Assembly: GCA_963169105.1 (NCBI GenBank) | Contig: OY720633.1 | Span: 158,797,780-158,861,779, forward strand | Source of the DNA: Ceriagrion tenellum | Lineage: Eukaryota; Arthropoda; Insecta; Odonata; Coenagrionidae | Direction of reading: 5' to 3' | Length of the DNA: 64,000 nucleotides | Shown here: piece after piece, positions 58,050 through 64,000 of the stretch | Layout of the letters: every line of letters starts with the position of its first letter | Numbering within the stretch: the first letter of the stretch is position 1 | Program-made: the position numbers and the translations under genes | Notes under the pieces: generated by a model | What the model was told of the DNA's origin: nothing | What the model saw: only the letters and a program-made list of their open reading frames with translations | The model's database searches: none

Positions 58050-59000
58050 CCATTCCGAGTATTACGTCCTCCTATATCATGGCCACCAATGCCCGATGTT
58101 AAACGTTAGTGTCACCAATCTGGAAGCTGTACACGATTTCCCCAGTGTTTCCACACTTTCTCCAGTCGCAGTTCACAGCATACATCTCATAGGGGAAGCC
58201 CGTTCCTTTACAACTATTTCGGGTTGGACTATGGTCATCATCACACTGGTATCCAGCAACAGCTCTCGATGCCTGCCATTGACTATTCTGAGAACGAACA
58301 GACTTGGTTAGCTTGGGTTTTGTGAGATGGCAGTGATCGCAGGGGTGTTAGCAATATGGGTCGACTGCTTCCACTTTCCACCTACCTGTTCTAGTTTCCC
58401 CTGATACTCATTGGGTTTCCAGCGAGGCCGAGAGCAATGACTTCGCAAGACTACCATTTTCTACAATTCCAACTGTGACGCTCAGTTCTTCTCCCAGGAT
58501 TTCATGGCTTCTAGGACTTGCTTGACAATGTCCTCAGTGGGGTGACGATTGCAACGAGCTTCCTCTTCCTTCCAGTGATCGCAATCAAGCATGCCTGTGA
58601 AGCAACTGTTTGACAGCCTCAAACTCTAATGCCTAAGTTAGCACTTCACGAAGAGTCTTAGGACAGGCCAGTTTTACGGCCTTCTGCAGCTCGCTTTCAT
58701 GCAGGCTATCGAGGAACTTTTCCACGGTCAGTCTCTCTCACACATCATACGGTAGGGAAGGGTACGCCCATTTGGTCAGACACAATGTTGGCCTCAAACT
58801 CCTGTGTACTGTCATTTGGTCCCTGTCAGCAGGTCATTAGCTGCGAACAGTAGACTTGTTCCATATGGCCGTGTCCAAATCTCATCTTCAGTTGTTGGAT
58901 CACTACATCGTAATTTTGCCACTCCGCAGGAGGGACCCTCAGAGCATCATCACAAAGGACCAGATATAGTATAGAAGCTTTGATGGTTTCTAATCAGACG
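58050..59000 (-). pseudogene. Ty3/gypsy-like gag-protease relic
   Basis: On the - strand the gag-like segment includes MRFGHGHMEQVYCSQL and STQEFEANIVSD (usual RFGxxHLxxVYxxQL and SLQEFxADI). It is followed by a retropepsin-like block around 58300-58240, GRHRELLLDTSVMMTIVQ, where DTG has become DTS, and about 58080 by VILGMDAMTALGFKLD, the protease tail. Stops and shifts are frequent. No reverse transcriptase or LTR was recognised. 57510-58050 and 59000-59420 appear to belong to the same degenerate unit or to be unassigned. Confidence 0.6.
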
Positions 59001-59420
59001 CTAATCATCACTGCAGTTTCGAAAAGTCAAATATTCCTCTGAAGACCTCTTTCAGTCAAATGTTGGCAGCTTGCTCCCCTCTGTAAGCTTGGCATGACAC
59101 CGGCTTACATACTTTCTCAGTACCATCAGATACGCTCTTCGCATTCATCTGTTTTTCTAGGAATTTAGCACGACAATCCTTTCTCTTGGTTTTGTTTTAG
59201 TTCTTTCCTCACCTAGGCAGAATTTTCCAGAAACTTCTCCTCAATCCTTTCTCTAATTCTTATGAACTCTTCCTCCATTCTATTCTATGCCTCTATAATT
59301 TTGTCAATTTTTCCTTGAATTCTTGTTAACTTTCCGACTAACTTTTCGTCCAACATTCTTTCCAAATGTTTAGATAATTTTTCATCTAATAACTTGTTTA
59401 ATTCGTCGTTACCACCAAAA

Positions 59421-59446
59421 TGTACATGTACAATGTACATTGTACA
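59421..59446. repeat. Overlapping palindromes at an element boundary
   Basis: tgtacatgtaca (59421-59432) and tgtacaatgtacattgtaca (59427-59446) are both perfect palindromes. They sit between the gypsy relic and the Penelope-like segment, at or near the junction. Confidence 0.8.
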
Positions 59447-59785
59447 AACCGTATGGACAAAAGTGGAGTGTATAAATTAAAGTGTGAGGACTGTGGTATT
59501 TGTTATGTTGGACAGACTGGTAGAAGTTTTAAATACAGAGTGAAGGAACATAGAAGAAGTTTTATACATTTTGATGGAAAATCTTGTTTCGCAAATCATT
59601 TATGCCGGTGTAATCATTTTAGCAACTTTGACATAGATATTTTACATTGTAATGACAAAGGGCTTAAATTGGATTTTAAGGAAAAATTAGAAATTGTCAA
59701 TAGCCCGGATGAACTTTGCAACGATGTTTTATTCTGTTCTGACTCACCTTTGTTAAAGCTAAGCGTCCCTATGACAAAACCCTGA
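59447..59785 (+). pseudogene. GIY-YIG endonuclease domain of a Penelope-like element
   Basis: The frame is intact to the TGA at 59783-59785. It was part of a larger RT-endonuclease polyprotein whose N-terminal part is absent. The ATG at 59420 is probably not a real start, because it lies in the adjacent palindrome region. Confidence 0.75.
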
Positions 59786-59972
59786 CCTTCACCCACACCC
59801 CACTTTGTCTCTGTTGTACGTCATTGACCTTCATATGTTCACCCAAACTGTTCTTTCCCCCTCCCACTTTCCTCTTCCCCCCCCACCCCTCTACGCCTCT
59901 TTCATATACCCCCTCCTCCTACCTTGGCTCTGGTCGCTCTGGTATAAATACATGTGAGAGTGTCTGTCCCAT

Positions 59973-60013
59973 CACCTTGAAAATGACATAGTATGTCGAA
60001 ACCATAGTCGGTG
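59973..60013 (+). ncRNA. Degenerate hammerhead ribozyme motif of the Penelope-like element
   Basis: Elements in order: cacc (stem I), TTGAAAA at the CUGANGA position, t, gacat-agt-atgtc (stem II with loop), GAAA (59998-60001), ccata, GTC (60007-60009, the usual cleavage triplet), ggtg (stem I, 60010-60013). Two core positions deviate: C to T, and G to A at the catalytically important G12 position. Penelope-like elements are known to carry hammerheads in their terminal repeats; this copy should be inactive. Confidence 0.55.
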
Positions 60014-60049
60014 TTGAAGTAGTATATTAAAGTGTGGATATTACTATTG

Positions 60050-60960
60050 TTGTGTTATATTTTATCATACTCTCCAAAATCCTGGAAAATAGACTACAGG
60101 AATATGCAGAGGAAATTCTATGTGAACACCAGGCAGGCTTCAGAAGACAAATATCAACCACTGATCAGCTTTTCATTATCAGGCAAGCCCTGTCAAAATA
60201 CTGGGAGTTCAGCAGAAGTGTTCATCTCTTATTTATCGATTTTAAGAAAGCATATGACTGCATCACTCGAAATAAAATGTGGAAATACCTACAGCAGATG
60301 GGAATCCCAGACAAACTGATTACCCTAGCAAAAATATGTACTGACCAATCTAGATGTAAAGTTAGAATCAATAACGTATTGTCAAGAGAATTTAGTGTGC
60401 TAACTGGGGTCAGACAAGGAGATGGACCTTCTCGTCTATTATTTAATCTGGCTGTAGAAAGCTCCTTAAAAAAGGTAAAACTGCAAGATCAAGGAATAGA
60501 AGTAGGAGCAAAAGTTAATGTCTTCGCCTTCGCAGATGACACAGCTTTACTAGCAGAAGATGAAATGAGCTTAACAAACCTAGCCAATATTCTATTAAGA
60601 GAAGCAAAAAAAGTAGGATTGAAAGTAAATGAGCAGAAAACAGAATACCTTAGGGTTGGCCGACTCACAGACAACATCAACGATTCTGTAAGGGTAGAAA
60701 ATTTTACGTTTGAAAGAGTAAATGAATTTAACTCTTTAGGAGTAAATATTGACCAGACAAATCAAGAGGAGATAGAAATAAATACCAGAATATTAAATGT
60801 TAGCAGATACTACTGGGCTTTACAAGGGCTTCTAAAAAGCAAAATTTTATCTAGAAAAACTAAACTACGGATCTATAAGACTGGCAGTGCATCATACAAC
60901 CAGTGGTCTTGTATGGGTCAGAAATATGGACAATGTCTAAACAGGCAGAAAAAAAGCTGA
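60050..60960 (+). pseudogene. Reverse-transcriptase domain of the non-LTR element
   Basis: A single open frame to the TGA at 60958-60960. The catalytic Asp residues in FIDFKKAYD and FADD are preserved, so the domain decayed only recently, but the neighbouring parts are broken. Confidence 0.85.
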
Positions 60961-61330
60961 TAGTTTACGAAAATAAAATTTTAAGATGCATCTATAGTCC
61001 CATAAACGAAGACGGAAGGTGAAGAATCCAAACCAACAATGAGCTAAGGTAGTTATATAAGGACCCAGATATAATAGCACAAGTCAAAAGCAGAAGACTT
61101 AGGTGGGCAGGTCATGTGTGGAGAAGAGGAGAAAATGCTACAATTAGAGCAGTGTCAGAAGGCCTACCAAGAGGAAAGCGATCTTTGGAATGACCACGAC
61201 TATTCTGGAAAGACCAGATTAGAAAGGACATGAGAAGAATGGGAGCAGAAGTTGACTGGATGGAAGACCGAAAGAGATGGCGAGGAATTGTTGGTGAGCC
61301 GAGGTTTGAGTGGCCTAATAGGTAGGGTAA
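60050..61330 (+). mobile_element. 5'-truncated non-LTR retrotransposon
   Basis: The reverse-transcriptase domain (about 60058-60890) shows KILENRLQEYAEEIL, CEHQAGFRRQISTTDQLF, LLFIDFKKAYDC (motif A Asp), GVRQGDGPSRLLFNLA (motif B, SP to SR), FAFADDTALLA (motif C Asp-Asp) and GLKVNEQKTEYL. It continues in another frame with VVLYGSEIWTMSKQAEKK and SRRLRWAGHVWRRGENA, which fits RTE- or related LINE C-termini. The endonuclease half is absent, and frameshifts and stops (about 60900, 61018, 61190) make it inactive. Confidence 0.85.
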
Positions 61331-62660
61331 GGTATCTCTTCTCCAGGAGCTTTTCAAATCTCTGTGGGTGACTTGCTACAATACCTGTGGATTGTTGAGA
61401 TCTGTAACTTACATTTGAAACAAAATAGCGACTTGTTATTGGCTATAAAGAAAATGACCATAATTTTGAAAGTCAAAATTCTCTCGGATGGAGCGTCATT
61501 ACTCATAAAGTGGTATACAACTATATATATTTACAAACTACAAATAATTCAATACAATTTTATTATGTTGTTTGGGAAGTAGAATCATTTGCTTAATTAT
61601 CTGCACTTGCCTGAGAGCAATCAATTCAATCAATATGAGTGTGACTTAAATAGTCCTCCCACCATGATGTGCTGAATTTAAAGAAGAAGAGGAAGTGTGT
61701 TTACTTAGGAACATACTTTATTTCCTACTTTACATAGCTGTTACAAGTTAAAATGCTCCCACATTGATTTCAAAAAGTTGCAATTTTTATAACGAACTCA
61801 GAATTTTTATAAATATTTACGTTTATTCATGTATCAAGCCTAAAAGGTTATGATATTATGTCCAGAAGGAATTAATGTGGAACTTTGCTGAACAGCATAT
61901 GGAACGTATTTTTTGTCTGAAGAATTATCCTTCCAGTTCTTTATATTCAAGCCTCCAGTTTGAATTGACTGAACTCTTCAAGTGCTCCAAATATATTTAA
62001 GTAATTGTTAATGATGTTTTCACATTAAAAAGACCCCCTCAAAGTAGGCATGCATAAATATCAGTTTTTAGTGAACACAGTCGAAGTTCATCTGAGCTGT
62101 ACTTACTGTACTTACAAAGGATTTTTAAAGACTAGAGCGAAGGGAAATAACTAATTTTTGGTATGCTAATTTTTTTCAGACAATTTAGAACCCACTAAAG
62201 GGTATCATGGCTACATGCCTGCACAGAATTTTTTAAATCATCACCTGAATTGTTAATGATGCTGCTGCTTTCATTGTTTTAGTGAATCATATGTCAAAAA
62301 ACTCATTTCAGGAAAAATGTTATTCCTGTTTATTCCTTAATATCCTCCCATAGGATTTCTGCATTGTTTTAAGTGGTTGTGCAAATGCATCTTTGTTTTT
62401 TTCTGAGACTTTTGTTCTCCAGTTCAGATGCTGAATTGGTAATGTATAATGATAGATGTTGTTCAGATGTGGAAACTGGTAAATGGAAGCCCTGGAGTGT
62501 TGTAGTTTGGTGTGGCTGATGACAGATCGAGAAAGTGCCCTAATAATGACTTTTTGAAATAAAAATTACTTTTAGCTATATAAATTCATCAAGAGTAGTA
62601 GAATATGAGGTAGATTCTCAGTACTATCAATAGATGCTTGTCAGCCCACATCACATAGTT
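61331..62660. other. AT-rich interval without a recognised feature
   Basis: Nothing with family-level similarity was seen; the 72-codon frame at 61364-61582 has no recognisable domain. Confidence 0.6.
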
Positions 62661-62666
62661 AACGTA

Positions 62667-64000
62667 CCGTGTTTACTCACATATAGGACGAGGTAGGATT
62701 TTAGAGAAAAAAATAAAAAACTGGACTTCCTAACTCGTTTATTCAGGATTTTATCATGAAAGGCAGGTTGTGCGACATTGATTCCTTCAGTGCACTTTCT
62801 GCTTCTGCCTATTCTGACTCTCCTTCCGAACATTCGCCTGAACTCTCCTCTTTGTCGCTATCGCTCCATAAAGCTTCATCTTCCGATCCGTCGAGTGAAC
62901 TGGAAATGCAACATTTCTTGAAGGATTTCGATATTATCTGTTGAGGAATGCTCTCCCAAGCAACTGACACCCATGAGGCAAGCTGTGAAGCACTGGCCCG
63001 TTTGATGCGGCCAGTTTCAGTCATTTCTCCATCTTCAGCAGTAAGCCATTCCATGTAGTTTCCTCACTCAATCTTTAAATGGCTTGTTGATGCACACATC
63101 CAGTGGTTGTAATTGTGAGGTCATTGCCCCAGGAAATGTTAAGAGAGTGCTCGTATTCTCCTGTAACAAGGTTTTTACGTCTTCTGTGAGGTGTCCCCAG
63201 AATGCGTCCATCACTAAAATCAACGGAAGCCTTAGTAATGCCCCTAGGTGGCCATACTGTTTTCAGCCAGTCAATCATCAACTCATTGATCATCCGCCCT
63301 TTTTCATAGCATCGAATAACAACGTCTCTAGGGAAGATTTCATTTTTCAGGATTGACTTCCGTTTCAGTATGATATATGGTGGTAACCGATGACCGTCTG
63401 CTCTACATGCCAATATCACTGTGATTTGCTGCTTTTCATTGCCACCTGACCGTATCAATACTTGCTTTTCTCCTTTCGGGTGAACAGTCGTATTTCCTGG
63501 CATATCGAAGTCAATTGGCTTCTCATCTGCATTCCCAATTTGTCCTATTAAGAATTCTGTCTGCTTTCTTAGATCAATGACATGCCTTTGAAATCGGATC
63601 AGCTTTGCTTCGTAGTCAGCAGGTAACTTCTGAACAATGGAGGTCCGTCGTCTTATGGAGAATCCTGCTCTTTTCATGAAGCGGTATGCCCAACCACGAC
63701 TGGCTTTGAATTCTTGTCATGGAATTCCGCACTCTCTCGAGAGATCTCTGGCTTTCGCTTGAAGAACTTCCACTGCCACAAGCATGCACATGTTGTGAAT
63801 TTGTCTCACAAAGTTTTGTAGCTCTTTTCCATCTTAGGATGTTTGCCAGCAGTTATTGCTCTTTTACATGTGCAAAATAACTTTTCTCTTGAAAGAAGCA
63901 GTGTACTCTGTTCTCCACACTTTCTCCATTTTCTATTCCCATGGTATAGCAATGCACAAGTAAACAGTACAGTGGTAACGAAGGGTGATCTGTCACTACA
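62667..64000 (-). mobile_element. Pogo-type DNA transposon (second family), cut by the window edge
   Basis: The left end (element 3' side) begins ccgtgtttactcacatatag at 62667 with TA before it, similar to Tigger/pogo termini. The transposase fills the rest and continues past 64000. This element differs from the Tigger at 39225 in its ends and transposase. Confidence 0.7.
62809..63990 (-). pseudogene. Pogo/POGK-like transposase pseudogene
   Basis: N to C: TASFKRKVI at about 63940, GKHPKMEK, VAVEVLQAKARDLS, an in-frame stop in the CGIP region, WAYRFMKRAGFSIRRRTS, IGNADEKPIDFDMPGNT (first catalytic block), KQQITVILACRADGHRLP, GRMINELMIDWLKTVW, then a frame change into DAFWGHLTEDVK and PLDVCINKPFKD, and another into MEWLTAEDGE...KRASASQLASWVSVAWESIP, SFKKCCISSSLDGSEDEALW. 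This is the domain order of POGK-like and pogo transposases (CENP-B HTH, DDE, conserved C-terminus). At least one stop and two frame changes show it is inactive. Confidence 0.85.

Larger units (their letters stand above)
59447..60055 (+). mobile_element. Penelope-like retroelement, 3' end only
   Basis: The coding remnant (59447-59785) holds a GIY-YIG endonuclease domain, the C-terminal domain of Penelope-like elements: SGVYKLKCEDCGICYVGQTG, then RSFKYRVKEH, with a Cys-rich spacer. GIY appears as GVY and YIG as YVG, and Arg and Glu positions typical of the family are present. The reverse-transcriptase domain is missing, so the copy is 5' truncated. Downstream are CT-rich sequence and a hammerhead-like motif, as expected for the noncoding end of this class. 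The 3' border is approximate. Confidence 0.75.

Noticed and set aside
1..64000. CRISPR array, operon, ribosome binding sites or other prokaryotic systems
   Set aside because: No spaced direct repeats; genes have spliceosomal introns and the mobile elements are eukaryotic.

Overview
The window is eukaryotic nuclear DNA, most likely from an arthropod with a repeat-rich genome. The signs are GT-AG introns of up to 28 kb, a CD36-family scavenger receptor, mariner, pogo/Tigger, Penelope-like and non-LTR elements, tRNA-derived SINEs and several MITE-like repeats. The species cannot be resolved from sequence alone. Nothing bacterial is present.

Layout. (1) 1-39164, + strand: the 3' half of a class B scavenger receptor (CD36/SCARB family) gene. 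Five coding exons (1454-1681, 29970-30123, 30631-30749, 33490-33615, 38835-39164) have fully compatible phases and encode the last 318 residues: distal ectodomain, second transmembrane helix and an acidic cytoplasmic tail. The 5' exons lie left of the window. (2) 23523-24973, - strand: inside the 28-kb intron, five short segments join into one 663-nt reading frame with matching splice phases. This is a candidate nested antisense gene for an unrecognised 220-residue protein. Its last codons and stop fall inside a hAT-like MITE. (3) The introns also hold a nearly complete mariner with a 414-bp MITE nested in it, two tRNA-derived SINEs, a decayed LINE reverse transcriptase and some small duplications. 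(4) 39225-42416: a full-length but inactivated Tigger/pogo element only 60 bp after the receptor stop codon, so probably inside its 3' UTR. (5) 42417-48888: AT-rich, no gene recognised. (6) 48889-50821, - strand: a GC-rich terminal exon encoding 643 residues of an RS-rich, probably nuclear, protein; its upstream exons lie to the right and were not found with confidence. (7) 50822-64000: mostly mobile-element debris: a fold-back repeat, an old pogo relic, a large inverted repeat with a MITE fragment in its spacer, a Ty3/gypsy gag-protease relic, a Penelope-like element end with a degenerate hammerhead ribozyme motif, a 5'-truncated non-LTR retrotransposon, and a second well-preserved pogo-type transposase running off the right edge.

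The receptor (sense) and the RS protein (antisense) converge on the Tigger and AT-rich interval and share no obvious pathway. Long open frames opposite the RS exon are composition artefacts. Product calls rest on motif recognition by eye; no database search was possible.
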